In this document: positions 35,720 to 44,439 of the stretch, piece after piece | Layout: every line of letters starts with the position of its first letter | Position numbering within the stretch: position 1 is the first letter of the stretch | Assembly (NCBI GenBank): GCA_035652815.1 | Contig: DASRDB010000012.1 | Coordinates: 248,001 to 312,000 of the forward strand | Length of the DNA: 64,000 nt | Reading direction: 5' to 3' | Origin: DASRDB01 sp035652815 | GTDB taxonomy: Bacteria > Chloroflexota > Ktedonobacteria > Ktedonobacterales > Ktedonobacteraceae | Notes under the pieces: model-generated | The model's input: the letters and a program-made list of their open reading frames with translations, nothing else | What the model was told of the DNA's origin: nothing | Database searches by the model: none | Made by a program: the position numbers and the translations under genes

Positions 35720-38095
35720 TTATACACCAATTGGCTCCAATAGACGCCGCAAAGTACCAATCAAGACTTCATCGATGACTGGTTTGGTGAGGTAGTCATG
35801 CGCGCCGAGAGCGAAGGCGCGCTCTTTATGTTTATCGGAAAAGCGCGAGGTCAGCATGATAATTTTCATGTCCGGTCTGGTGGGACGGGCCGAGAGGACG
35901 TGCAGCAGGTCGAAGCCGTTCATGTTAGGCATTTCTATATCGAGCAGCAGGGCGTCAGGGGCTTCATCCCATAGACGCTCCAGCGCTTCCAGACCATCAT
36001 GCGCCTTTTTGACCTGGTAGCCATGATAGCTCAAGGTCTGACTGATGGCTTCACGGATGAAGATGGAGTCATCAACGATCATCACGGTAGGTTGTCTATG
36101 CTCTTCTACGGCAGGCTGAAGAACTTCCGGCAGCTCGCCTGTATTCTGGCACCTTTTCACATACTGCTTGATGAGTTCTGGCAATGACAGAACCAGTAGA
36201 ACGTTTCCTTTGCCGTCAATAGCCATGCCAGGAATGCCGGGACGCCGGAGATAGTTGGGAGAGGGACGCATCACAATCTCTATCTGCCCGATCACCTCGT
36301 CAACCTGCACAGCCAGTTGGGGTTCATAGTCCGCATTTCTCTCAAGCAGCAGGATTGGTCGATCCTTGCCCGACCGGATTTCGGGAAAATTCAGCAGGAG
36401 GGTTAATGAATAAAGCGTATCATACTGGCCAGGTTCGGCGTAATCGATGCGACGAACCTGCGAAAATGGGATGATAAGCTGCTGCTCGCCCGCCCGCACC
36501 AGCAGTCCCTGCACCACGCCTTTCGAGCGAGGCACACGTAAAAAGAGGGTAATACCGCCCTCCTCATTGCGCTGCAGCGAAACAGAGAGAGAGGCATACT
36601 TGAGAGCGGAGTGCAGCACATCGACCAGGCCTCCCGCCACCGGCAAGGAGAAACCGAATTCAAGCGTCACTTCACTACCAGGCGTCCTCGCGTGGAGCCA
36701 GATACGATATGATGAGTCATCCTTGCTCGAAGCCGCCTGTACGCCCTCGGCGAAATTCTCGCGCACCAGTTGGGATAGCGGCTCCGCCAGCACGTCCAAT
36801 ATCTCCTGATCCAGTTCTATCTCCTCACCTGAAAACTCGAACTGGACTTCGCGCTTCAAACGTGTGGCGAGCAGTGTGACTGCTGCCTGTAGTCGTTCGA
36901 TCAAACGACGGCATGGCATGTTGCGGAGAGCAAGGGCATCGCCGCGCGCGAGGCTGGCCTTCGCCATATGCTGCGCGATCACTGCTTCGAGGCGCGCGAA
37001 GGCCTGCTGAAGTTTTGAGGTCGCGGTGGAGACGTCCGCGATGGCCTCGCTTAAGCTATGCGCCAGCAAATTTGTTTCGGTATAGCGGTCAATCTCCATT
37101 TCATCCCAGAGCGCATCTTCAGCCGAGGGCATCATGGGGGCTGTAGCGCGCTCTTTTGGGGCGTAGTCGCGTCCCTTGCGCCTGGCCGCGTCGCGCAGGA
37201 TTCGCTCGACCAGAGAAGAAGGCGGTCGCTCTAGCTGCACATCCTGCGAGTGGAAAGCATTATTGCCGGAGTAGGATAGCATTGAAAACAGCGTCTCAAG
37301 GCGGCGCAGGCGAGCCTGGGCCGCCTGTAGCTCCTGAAGCGCTGCCGCGACCTGCTTTTGCGCATCTTCCAATGGTGCCTGTTGCTCCACCAGTTGTTCG
37401 GTATGCAGCAGCAGGTGGTCAAGGCGAGTCCTATCAAAAGGATGCATTATGGTGAGGTTTTTTTCAGGGAAAATTGTCTCGTCTTGCGCTTCAGCGGGCT
37501 GCTCATCGCTGGTCGGCTTTTGCTCCTCGTCGCTTTTCGCGGCGGGAATTTCTTCCTGTGCCTGCACACCGAGGGCTTCCAGGTCTTTTTCCAGGTCGAG
37601 CAGGGGCGCGATACTCTCCTGTTCCTTTTCAACCACGCTCTCAAGCGTAAGTTCCAGGGCATGGACGCCCTGTACCAGCGCCATCAGACCGGTCATGTAT
37701 GGAATATGGCCGACCTTCACCCGTTTGGCAATGGCCTCGATATGATGGGCAATGGTTGCCATAGAATCGCAGCCAATCGCTAAGGCAGCGCCCCGCAGTT
37801 TATGCGCCCGGCGTTGCAAAGTAAACAGGCCGGGAGAATCAATACTATCATCCTGCTCCATCTGACGCAGGGCCTCGCGCATCGTGCCGATATCCTCGTC
37901 GGCTTCTCCGGCGAAGATCAGCAGCATGTCCTCCTCTTCGTCTCCGATCTCTGGCTTCACCGCTTCGGGCAGCTGAGTGGTAGAAGTATCTTTCGGCGCG
38001 AAATCCTCCATCTCATGAAAGGCGCGCAGCACTTCCAGGTCTTCAGGTGAAAGTTTGCTGTGATCAAAAGGAAAAGGATCAGGCATATTCGGCAC
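35720..38095 (-). CDS. CheA-like hybrid protein (HPt, degenerate ATPase, CheW, receiver)
   Basis: Seen: 791 residues. The HPt domain carries R-A-H-K-L-R-G-A-A with phosphorylatable His98. An acidic linker and a dimerisation-like helical region (about 225-400) follow. The segment at 415-523 corresponds to the histidine-kinase ATPase fold but has L-V-R-E-N-F-A-E-G-V where an N-box Asn-x-x-x-Asp/His is expected. It lacks a D-x-G-x-G box and has only A-G-G-L-V-D-V. A CheW domain (525-655) and an intact receiver (670-791, L-L-L-D-I-E-M-P) complete it. It overlaps cheW by 17 bases. Probably a phosphotransfer scaffold rather than an active kinase. Confidence 0.85.
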   Translation of the reverse strand: MPNMPDPFPFDHSKLSPEDLEVLRAFHEMEDFAPKDTSTTQLPEAVKPEIGDEEEDMLLIFAGEADEDIGTMREALRQMEQDDSIDSPGLFTLQRRAHKLRGAALAIGCDSMATIAHHIEAIAKRVKVGHIPYMTGLMALVQGVHALELTLESVVEKEQESIAPLLDLEKDLEALGVQAQEEIPAAKSDEEQKPTSDEQPAEAQDETIFPEKNLTIMHPFDRTRLDHLLLHTEQLVEQQAPLEDAQKQVAAALQELQAAQARLRRLETLFSMLSYSGNNAFHSQDVQLERPPSSLVERILRDAARRKGRDYAPKERATAPMMPSAEDALWDEMEIDRYTETNLLAHSLSEAIADVSTATSKLQQAFARLEAVIAQHMAKASLARGDALALRNMPCRRLIERLQAAVTLLATRLKREVQFEFSGEEIELDQEILDVLAEPLSQLVRENFAEGVQAASSKDDSSYRIWLHARTPGSEVTLEFGFSLPVAGGLVDVLHSALKYASLSVSLQRNEEGGITLFLRVPRSKGVVQGLLVRAGEQQLIIPFSQVRRIDYAEPGQYDTLYSLTLLLNFPEIRSGKDRPILLLERNADYEPQLAVQVDEVIGQIEIVMRPSPNYLRRPGIPGMAIDGKGNVLLVLSLPELIKQYVKRCQNTGELPEVLQPAVEEHRQPTVMIVDDSIFIREAISQTLSYHGYQVKKAHDGLEALERLWDEAPDALLLDIEMPNMNGFDLLHVLSARPTRPDMKIIMLTSRFSDKHKERAFALGAHDYLTKPVIDEVLIGTLRRLLEPIGV

Positions 38096-38621
38096 CCGCT
38101 TCTATCTGCTGCATCGCGTCCACCAGCAGAAGAGGAATATCCAGAATGAGCGAGTTCTCGTGTTTGCCGCGCACAACCTCTGTCTGGGCTTCAGGATTGT
38201 GTACGGGCAAAGCCATTGTTGGGCCAATATTCGCCACCAGCAAGCCAAGCGTAATATCTTCACAGGTGACGATCAGCAACATGGAACTGCCAGCAGGCTC
38301 ATCATCATTATCGAAAACGTAGCGTTCGAGATGAATAACGGCAACCGGCTCGCCACGCCAGGCGACGACTCCGGCCATCCAGGATGGAACCTGTGGCAGG
38401 CGAGCAATAAGCTGAGGCGGGGGAAGAACTTCCTGGATAAAGGAAAGCGCGATCAGGCAGGTACCCAGGCGCAGGTCGCACTCGAGGTATTGTTCGGTAG
38501 AGGCATTGTGGAGAGCAGGAATTTTGGAACTCGCGCTTGCCTGCGCGCGCGCATAGTTCCAAAATTCCTCGTCCGTCATCTGTTGAAGGCGTTGGGCCGG
38601 AAGATCATCCAGAAAAGGCAT
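38079..38621 (-). CDS. CheW-domain adaptor protein
   Basis: Seen: 180 residues. The N-terminal 45 residues are extra. The CheW fold follows, with P-x-V-P-S-W-M-A-G-V-V-A-W-R-G-E-P-V-A-V-I-H-L and L-G-L-L-V-A-N-I-G-P. It lies between the PilG-like regulator (3-base gap) and the CheA-like gene (17-base overlap), so it probably couples a receptor to the array. No methyl-accepting receptor gene is in the window. The layout resembles the pilus-type (Pil-Chp) chemosensory systems. Confidence 0.88.
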   Translation of the reverse strand: MPFLDDLPAQRLQQMTDEEFWNYARAQASASSKIPALHNASTEQYLECDLRLGTCLIALSFIQEVLPPPQLIARLPQVPSWMAGVVAWRGEPVAVIHLERYVFDNDDEPAGSSMLLIVTCEDITLGLLVANIGPTMALPVHNPEAQTEVVRGKHENSLILDIPLLLVDAMQQIEAGAEYA

Positions 38622-38624
38622 AGC

Positions 38625-39014
38625 TTATGAATACGTCGGCGCACCCAGGTAGGAGTGAACGACGGATAATATTTGCTGGGTCTTGAACGGCTTGGTGATA
38701 TAGTCTCTCGCGCCCGCAAGTCGGCCTTTGAGGCGGTCTATCACGCCATCGCGCTTGGAGAGCATCACGATGACGGTGTTGCCGAATTGCTGTTTGGTTC
38801 TAAGGTGGCGCGCCACTTCATAGCCGTCCATCTTAGGTAGCTCGATATCGAGTATAACAAGGTCTGGTATAGAGTGACGTTGTTCACGTAAAGCACGCAA
38901 GGCTTCGATACCATCTGCGTAGCTTACGGATGGAATTCCTTCGCGCCTCAGGCTGGTTTCTATGATCTTCCGAACCGTAAGGGAGTCGTCTATGATCATT
39001 ACCAGTTTACTCAT
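38625..39014 (-). CDS. CheY/PilG-like response regulator
   Basis: Seen: 129 residues, a single receiver domain. The acidic pair I-I-D-D-S, phospho-acceptor V-I-L-D-I-E-L-P, Ser in M-L-S-K-R-D-G and K-P-F are all present. The segment K-R-D-G-V-I-D-R-L-K-G-R-L-A-G-A-R-D-Y is typical of PilG-like proteins. ATG at 39014 is chosen because GAGG then lies nine bases upstream; an ATG at 39023 touches the ribosome site. First gene of the three-gene operon. Confidence 0.92.
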   Translation of the reverse strand: MSKLVMIIDDSLTVRKIIETSLRREGIPSVSYADGIEALRALREQRHSIPDLVILDIELPKMDGYEVARHLRTKQQFGNTVIVMLSKRDGVIDRLKGRLAGARDYITKPFKTQQILSVVHSYLGAPTYS

Positions 39015-39351
39015 AACGTACATCCTCTTTCTCTTTCCACACTACCAACTTTATCCCAATAAAATCTGGCACGCGTCCTGTGTGCCAGTACAACCACAAG
39101 AATCCTCATGACTTTCCCCACTCATAAGAAATCCTGTTTCAGATACCAATGGATAATTGGGTTTCGTAAGAAACCGGGCAGGTCCTGTATTTTGTGGCAC
39201 AACCGGCACTTACAACACCAGTGCAAAATATCGAACCTAAAGATAATAGTACCATACGGATAGGCAAAGTGCAACATTTTGGCATAAAAATGCAGTGAAA
39301 AATCGTAAACAAAGTATTACATTTTTATAAACGTTTTTAAACCAGGTCCGT
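39015..39351. other. Intergenic region upstream of the chemosensory operon
   Basis: AT-rich, no gene. A hairpin CTGGCAC / GTGCCAG lies near 39066-39088. A T-rich stretch lies near 39310-39345, after the stop-side of the operon's neighbour. Promoters for the leftward operon should be here but are not distinct. Confidence 0.5.
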
Positions 39352-40476
39352 TTATCCCCCTGCTAGCGGCAGAGTGAAAGTAAATGTGCTGCCTTCGCCC
39401 AGCGTGCTTTCGGCCTTAATAGAGCCCCCATGTGCCTCTACCACGTGGCGGGCAATTGCCAGACCCAGACCACTGCCGCCGCTGCCACCCGGGCCAATGA
39501 AATCGGATTTTGAGCGGGCGCGGTTGACTTTATAAAAGCGCTCAAAGATACGCGGCAAATCTTCCGGCGGAATGCCTGCTCCCGTATCTTGCACGAAAAA
39601 AGCCTGCTTGCGTTCACCCGGCAGCGCGTAGGTTCCGATGACTACCACACCGCCCGAGGGAGTAAACTTGATGGCATTGTGTACCAGGTTTACCAGTACG
39701 CGCACAATTTGCCGGACATCGGCGGCAGCGCGGTTCTCTCCCTGCTCAATCTGCGTGCGTAAGGAGACGCGCTGGCGCTGGGCAAGGGGCAGCATACGCG
39801 CCATTACCTCACGCACCAGGTGTTCCGCGACTACCGGCTCCGTGTTCATGGACACCTGTCCCGACTCGATGCGCGAAAGATCGAGAATTTCGGACACCAG
39901 CGAGGTGAGGTGTTGAATCTCGTTTTCAATGCGTTCCACAAAGGACTGTGCCTTCTCCGGATCGGTATCAATAGCCTCCTCCAGCGTTTCAGCGAGCAGG
40001 CGCACTGATGCAAGGGGGGTACGCAGCTCGTGCGAAATATTGGCGATAAAATCGCGCCGCGCCCTCTCAAGCCGCTTCAACTCCGTCAGGTCCTCTATAG
40101 CAAGCACGTAGTACTGCGAAGTGGAAGCAGCCATGTCCTGCTCATCCTGCAGCGTCTTTTTCCTGGCTGTTCGCCTGCCGCGCCCACTCTGCTTAAACGG
40201 CGTAACCGATACTCTCCACACCACACTCGAATCGCTTTTGGTATATTCCTCGCTATGAGCCTCGCCCGATTCGATACACCTGTGTATACATTGAAGCAAG
40301 GCCTCATCCTGCACAAATTCATCCAGCTTTTTTCCTTGCAGCGACTCCACACTCCCCAGCAGGCGACGCGCCGAGGCGTTATGAAAAAAGATCGCCAGTT
40401 TCCCGTCCACAATCAATACCGGCCAGGGAGCGGCCTCCAATAACTGGTGAAAAAAGTGTTCGTAATCGATTTGCAT
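39352..40476 (-). CDS. PAS-domain sensor histidine kinase (PhoR-like)
   Basis: Seen: 374 residues. A PAS domain at about 8-130 has L-I-V-D-G-K-L-A-I-F-F-H-N-A-S-A-R-R. The HisKA box N-I-S-H-E-L-R-T-P carries His149. The HATPase boxes are N-L-V-H-N-A-I-K-F-T, D-T-G-A-G-I-P, F-E-R-F-Y and G-S-G-L-G-L-A-I-A. All catalytic elements look intact. There is no transmembrane helix, so it is cytoplasmic. The cognate response regulator is not adjacent (orphan). A basic, Arg/Lys-rich insert lies between PAS and HisKA. Confidence 0.93.
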   Translation of the reverse strand: MQIDYEHFFHQLLEAAPWPVLIVDGKLAIFFHNASARRLLGSVESLQGKKLDEFVQDEALLQCIHRCIESGEAHSEEYTKSDSSVVWRVSVTPFKQSGRGRRTARKKTLQDEQDMAASTSQYYVLAIEDLTELKRLERARRDFIANISHELRTPLASVRLLAETLEEAIDTDPEKAQSFVERIENEIQHLTSLVSEILDLSRIESGQVSMNTEPVVAEHLVREVMARMLPLAQRQRVSLRTQIEQGENRAAADVRQIVRVLVNLVHNAIKFTPSGGVVVIGTYALPGERKQAFFVQDTGAGIPPEDLPRIFERFYKVNRARSKSDFIGPGGSGGSGLGLAIARHVVEAHGGSIKAESTLGEGSTFTFTLPLAGG

Positions 40477-40792
40477 AGATATTTCTATCTCTCCGAACCT
40501 GGGTCTGGCAACGCCTTCTACAGCTATGCCTTCACATGTGATTATAATACATTGTCTGCATAAGAACAGTTACAGGGGCTGCGTTTAAACAGCGGCATGT
40601 CCACTTATCCTCAAAGCTATGCGTATAGTATAAAGAAGTGGCTTCATTTCTGAGTTGAAGGAGCAATCAATAGTTGAAGCACTTTTCTTGTCCAGCTATT
40701 GAGAATGTCCTCAGCCCCTGTTCCTCGCTCATCAATTTCCAACAAAGGACTCGAAATTGACCTTGACTAAAAAAAGCCAACCGCTATAGTTC
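40477..40792. other. Intergenic region between the histidine kinase and the iminopeptidase
   Basis: No gene. An ACAGGGGCTG segment near 40571 is inverted as CAGCCCCTGT near 40712, giving a long-range hairpin. Nothing else is recognised. Confidence 0.5.
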
Positions 40793-41686
40793 TCACATGT
40801 TAAGCGATTCGACTCGCCAAAGAAAGTTGCTAAGCACCCGAAGATACTTTGGGGTTTCCTCGAGATGCGGCATATGTGCGCTTTGCTCGAAGATGGCTAG
40901 TTCTGAGTGAGGAAGCAAGCTCTGATACCAGGCGGTCGTTTCTGGTGCAGCCTCATCGTATCGACCACACGTGAGCAGAGTAGGAATATCAACGGTATCC
41001 AGGTAAGGGATGGCATCGTAATGCAGAAGATTGCCAGTCATGAAAAACTCTGAAGGCCCCCACATCGTCTGATATACCTCAGTACCTTCACCCGCCAGCG
41101 TTCGCTCCAACAACTCAGGCCAGGGATTGAGCCGACAAAGATACTGTCGATAAAAGACCATTGCCGCTTGTTGATACTCTTCTGAGTCGGTGGTGCCATT
41201 GTTTTCATGCTGCTTCAAAATCATCTGCACATCATCAGGGAGATTGTTTCGATACTGTTCCATATCCTGAAGCCAGCGTGGAATGGAAAGGGCAGGGCTA
41301 GCCAGGATGAGACTGCGCAAACCAGGAGGACGAGTCAGCGCATAATCAATCGCTAACATACTTCCCCAGGAATGACCGAAGAGGTGAACTTGCTCCAACT
41401 TGAGGGCCTGTCTGATCTGTTCCAATTCTTCGACAAAGCGTTGTCGCTGCCAGAGTGAGGGATCATCTGGCCGCTCCGACTTGCCACAGCCAAGCTGGTC
41501 ATAGAAAATGACCGGGCGATCATGTGCTAAGCCTTCCAGTGGCTCCAGGTAATCATGAGGCGTTCCTGGACCACCATGCAGCGTAAGGAGAGGAACGCCT
41601 TTTCCAGCACGAACCACCCGATACCAGATCTGACCACCTGGAACAGCAATATAGCCTTCTTGTCTGTCGTCTCCTTGCTTCGGCAT
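40793..41686 (-). CDS. Proline iminopeptidase-like alpha/beta hydrolase
   Basis: Seen: 297 residues. The S33 family motif L-H-G-G-P-G-T-P forms the oxyanion hole, and G-H-S-W-G-S contains the Ser nucleophile. Y-D-Q-L-G-C-G-K-S, C-G-R-Y-D-E-A-A-P (catalytic Asp) and Q-S-A-H-M-P-H (His) match proline iminopeptidases of about 300 residues. Translation is probably coupled to the upstream HTH gene: its AAGGAG is formed by the last codons of that gene, and the start lies two bases after its stop. Cytoplasmic. Confidence 0.93.
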   Translation of the reverse strand: MPKQGDDRQEGYIAVPGGQIWYRVVRAGKGVPLLTLHGGPGTPHDYLEPLEGLAHDRPVIFYDQLGCGKSERPDDPSLWQRQRFVEELEQIRQALKLEQVHLFGHSWGSMLAIDYALTRPPGLRSLILASPALSIPRWLQDMEQYRNNLPDDVQMILKQHENNGTTDSEEYQQAAMVFYRQYLCRLNPWPELLERTLAGEGTEVYQTMWGPSEFFMTGNLLHYDAIPYLDTVDIPTLLTCGRYDEAAPETTAWYQSLLPHSELAIFEQSAHMPHLEETPKYLRVLSNFLWRVESLNM

Positions 41687-41688
41687 CG

Positions 41689-42522
41689 TTACTCCTTGTT
41701 TTGCTGGCTGATAGTTGTTCCTCGTTCTTTGAGACAGTCCTGATAGGCCGTAATTAGTTTAGACGGATTGGGCTGCAAGGGATCGAGTTCAAAAGCTCTT
41801 GTTCCAAGATCATACCTCGGCGCAAAAAACAGGTGTTTGATCAGACTCCATCCTTCATCGCTTTCCGCATAGGCATAAACTTTCGCAATTTTGATTTTTG
41901 GGTACTGTTCACACCAATAGTTGAGAATACTATTCATCAACGTTCTGAGATATGAGTGGCGTTCCGGCTTAATGACGGCAGCATTGACATAGACGGTGTA
42001 GGTGTGGTTTTCCTCATAGGGCAGGATATGCTGAGGACGAATATCGCGTTCATGCATCTCACGCCGTAGCAATTTGAAAATGGTGTCCTCGTGCATGGGG
42101 ATCATTGTGATATAGCCCCACATGTCTTTTCGATCTTGCTCATTGTAGAGGACACGGCACATATAGGGATTCTTTTTCCACCATTGATGCGTGATCAACA
42201 GATCAACCGCTTCGTCAATCCCAAACACTTCATAGTCGAGCGCAAGCAAATAAGGGAGATCTCCTGCCTGGACCCAATCGGTTTTGCCTTGCTCTTCTTG
42301 CTTGGTTTGAATGGCCTGTACGCGCTGTTTGCGTTTGTGTCGGTAGTATTCGACAATTTTGCGAATATCTTCGACATGGTAGAGCGTTTTGCGTTGGGTG
42401 CCTTCGGGAACATATTTTCTGATCTTGCCTTCTCTGGCGTGGCGATAGAAGGTATTTTCAGAGAGGCCTACTTCCGCATAGAGTTTGAGTCCTTGCTCGG
42501 CGGTTATCATCTCTTCTTTCAT
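41689..42522 (-). CDS. DNA-binding protein with MerR/excisionase-like HTH and GNAT-like C-terminal domain
   Basis: Seen: 277 residues. Residues 1-60 form an HTH of the excisionase/MerR type (G-L-S-E-N-T-F-Y-R-H-A-R-E-G-K-I-R-K-Y). A basic coiled linker follows, then a ~180-residue domain resembling a GNAT fold (V-Y-V-N-A-A-V-I-K-P-E-R-H, and I-A-K-V-Y-A-Y-A-E-S-D-E-G-W). Divergent from the 42878 cassette across a region of repeated TTAGTT motifs, so it is probably their binding protein. The acetyltransferase-like identification is by eye only. Confidence 0.65.
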   Translation of the reverse strand: MKEEMITAEQGLKLYAEVGLSENTFYRHAREGKIRKYVPEGTQRKTLYHVEDIRKIVEYYRHKRKQRVQAIQTKQEEQGKTDWVQAGDLPYLLALDYEVFGIDEAVDLLITHQWWKKNPYMCRVLYNEQDRKDMWGYITMIPMHEDTIFKLLRREMHERDIRPQHILPYEENHTYTVYVNAAVIKPERHSYLRTLMNSILNYWCEQYPKIKIAKVYAYAESDEGWSLIKHLFFAPRYDLGTRAFELDPLQPNPSKLITAYQDCLKERGTTISQQNKE

Positions 42523-42557
42523 GGTAGAACTTTCTGACGCAACTGGTAAAGAGTAGT

Positions 42558-42690
42558 GTTAGTTATTGTAACAGCTAAGCTTGCCTGCAAGCAAAAAGTA
42601 GGAAAACGATACTTGACAAACCCGAATGATGTTAGTTAAAATACTAACATGTTAGTTGTTGACGGACAGATGATAGTTAATGATAGTTAT
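42558..42690. promoter_or_regulatory. Reiterated G(T/A)TAGTT operator region with rightward promoter
   Basis: GTTAGTT or GATAGTT occurs at 42558, 42631, 42651, 42672 and 42682. An inverse copy lies at 42643, making a palindrome ATGTTAGT-N6-ACTAACAT at 42629-42650. A TTGACA at 42613-42618 lies 18 bases from TAAAAT at 42637-42642, a good promoter for the rightward cassette. Its -10 sits inside the palindrome, which suggests repression by the divergent HTH protein. Confidence 0.65.
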
Positions 42691-42877
42691 TTGTTCGTCA
42701 ATACCATGTTGCTTCTGGTGCAATGTGTCGTCTTTGTAGGATGCAAGTACCTTGTCGAAAATGCTGGCATGGTAATTGGGCTACCATACCAGCGTTGAGA
42801 ACCAGTTCTGTTGTACCGCCCTGGCTCTCTCCTGTAGTATACATGGTGAGTCCAGGCATTCCTGTGGAGGAAGCTTT

Positions 42878-43096
42878 ATGGCTCATGCTTCATCGTCTGA
42901 CGACGAGTATGTCGTCCTTCCGGTCATCCCTAACGAGGATGAGATTAGCCACTCCGTCATGTCTCCGTTTTGTAGTGATCCCACCTGTCCCTGTCACGAA
43001 GACCCTGAGTTGATTGCAGAAGTAGCCACCCAGGTCGAGGAGGGTTTGCTCACGCCTGCTGAAGCGACACGGCTCGTTGCAGGCGAGCAGCTTTAG
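42878..43096 (+). CDS. Small Cys-containing protein, first gene of accessory cassette
   Basis: Seen: 72 residues with a C-S-D-P-T-C-P-C-H-E-D motif (three Cys and a His, possible metal site) in the middle and an acidic helical C-terminus with a T-P-A-E-A-T-R-L segment. GGAGG lies seven bases before ATG 42878. Five bases separate it from the next gene. I recognise no family. The C-terminal part resembles short regulatory or binding segments in size only. Confidence 0.7.
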   Translation: MAHASSSDDEYVVLPVIPNEDEISHSVMSPFCSDPTCPCHEDPELIAEVATQVEEGLLTPAEATRLVAGEQL

Positions 43097-43101
43097 CACA
43101 C

Positions 43102-43692
43102 ATGGAAGAAGATATCATGCAGACCACTCGTACCTCTCCGACTTCACCTTCCCATGCAGCTATGCCGGGGGCAGAGGCCCCTTGGATGCCGATTGATGCG
43201 CTCATGGAGTTGTGGAGTGCCTACGGGCGTAGCGCTGAAAGCGTCCCTGCCCTCAAAGCGACCAGCGCCGCTTTTGCTGCCCTGGCAGCTGAACGCGAAG
43301 CCTTGCGCTCGGCGAGTTCACTGGCCGAGCGGGTGCAAGGGGAACAGGAGCGCGGTGTTCCCCCACTACTGCAACAGCCTGAGCAATATCCCTGTCATGC
43401 CCTGGCGCGTCAGCCACTGATTGAGGCTTTAATCACTGCTATGCAGCAGTGGTACGAGGCCGCGCTGCTGCTGGCCGATGCCAGGCAGGTCTCGGCGGCT
43501 GGCCCCCGTGATCTCGATTACGCGACCTTCATCGGCTATACATTCCAGCAACGGGCGCGGGTGGGGGCCATTGTCCAGGCCTTACTGGTTGAGCAGGTGG
43601 TCCCCTATCAGGCCTTGCTGGCCGAGACCGCACCACACCGGCCTGTGACCAACGAAGCCACCCTGCAAACGGAAGGAGTGGTACAATCATGA
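43102..43692 (+). CDS. Hypothetical helical protein of accessory cassette
   Basis: Seen: 196 residues, almost wholly Ala/Leu/Glu/Gln-rich helix, with W-M-P-I-D-A-L-M-E-L-W-S and a long middle with A-A-F-A-A-L-A-A-E-R-E-A-L. No membrane segment or signal peptide. Its stop overlaps the start of the next gene by four bases (ATGA), indicating translational coupling. A second ATG at 43117 could be the true start. Codon and GC content are higher than in the flanking regions, suggesting a distinct history. Confidence 0.65.
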   Translation: MEEDIMQTTRTSPTSPSHAAMPGAEAPWMPIDALMELWSAYGRSAESVPALKATSAAFAALAAEREALRSASSLAERVQGEQERGVPPLLQQPEQYPCHALARQPLIEALITAMQQWYEAALLLADARQVSAAGPRDLDYATFIGYTFQQRARVGAIVQALLVEQVVPYQALLAETAPHRPVTNEATLQTEGVVQS

Positions 43693-44390
43693 GTCGAGAG
43701 CCGCAACCGATTTTGCCCCCGGTGAGCCGCCGGGCCAGTCTCTCGCCCCAGGAACGGGCCGCCCGTGTTCGCGCCACCGAAGACGTGACCACGACGGTTC
43801 CCCGCTCGCGCCACACCGGAGCCTATGCGAGGCAGGTCCCACCCGATGAGGACCTGGAACCATAGGACTACGATCTGGCGGTGCCACAACGGATGTCCAC
43901 CTCCGCCCGGCGCTACCAGCCCGTCCCGGAAACCCGTGTGCTACCCCAGACGCGCTGGCGACGCTTCCATCGGCTGGTGTACGTCGGGCTGGCGCTGTTC
44001 CTGATGTTAGGCGGCTGGTTGCTGCTCTCGCAGGCCGGAACGTGGTGGCAGCACACCTGGGATGATTGGCATTACGGCACTCCGCGTACCTTTCAGGTCG
44101 ATGCGGTGGTGGGGCATAACCATGACGATGCGGCGCATCCCTGCCACTTCCTGGCCCTCAACCTGCACCGCCACGTGCTGGTGATCGAACTCCCCGCCGG
44201 GGATGCCAGCAAGGCGATCATCTACATTGGCCCCACCCTGGTCGGCGATGGACAGGACAGCCTGCCCGTCACACTCAGTTTCCAGGACACACGCGGGAGC
44301 GGCAGGCTCGACCTGGTGCTGCACCTGGGCGACCAGCAAGTCATTTTTCTCAACGACGGCACCAAGTTTGTCACTCCCAGTCATTTCTAG
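43689..44390 (+). pseudogene. Single-pass membrane protein gene interrupted by an in-frame TAG
   Basis: Seen: one frame from ATG 43689 to 44390, interrupted only by TAG at 43863-43865. It encodes a 58-residue Arg/Pro-rich part ending D-E-D-L-E-P. After the stop, D-Y-D-L-A-V-P leads into a 169-residue part with one membrane helix (about 30 residues in) and an outer domain rich in His and beta strands. The frame matches exactly across the stop, so an ancestral GAG-to-TAG change is likely. A GTG at 43881 or ATG at 43893 could restart translation and give a membrane protein without its cytoplasmic head. Alternatives: amber readthrough, or a sequencing error. Confidence 0.7.
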
Positions 44391-44439
44391 CCACAAGCGG
44401 CCTCGTTCGTGAGGCCGCTTCCCTCAGACGAGGTGAAGG

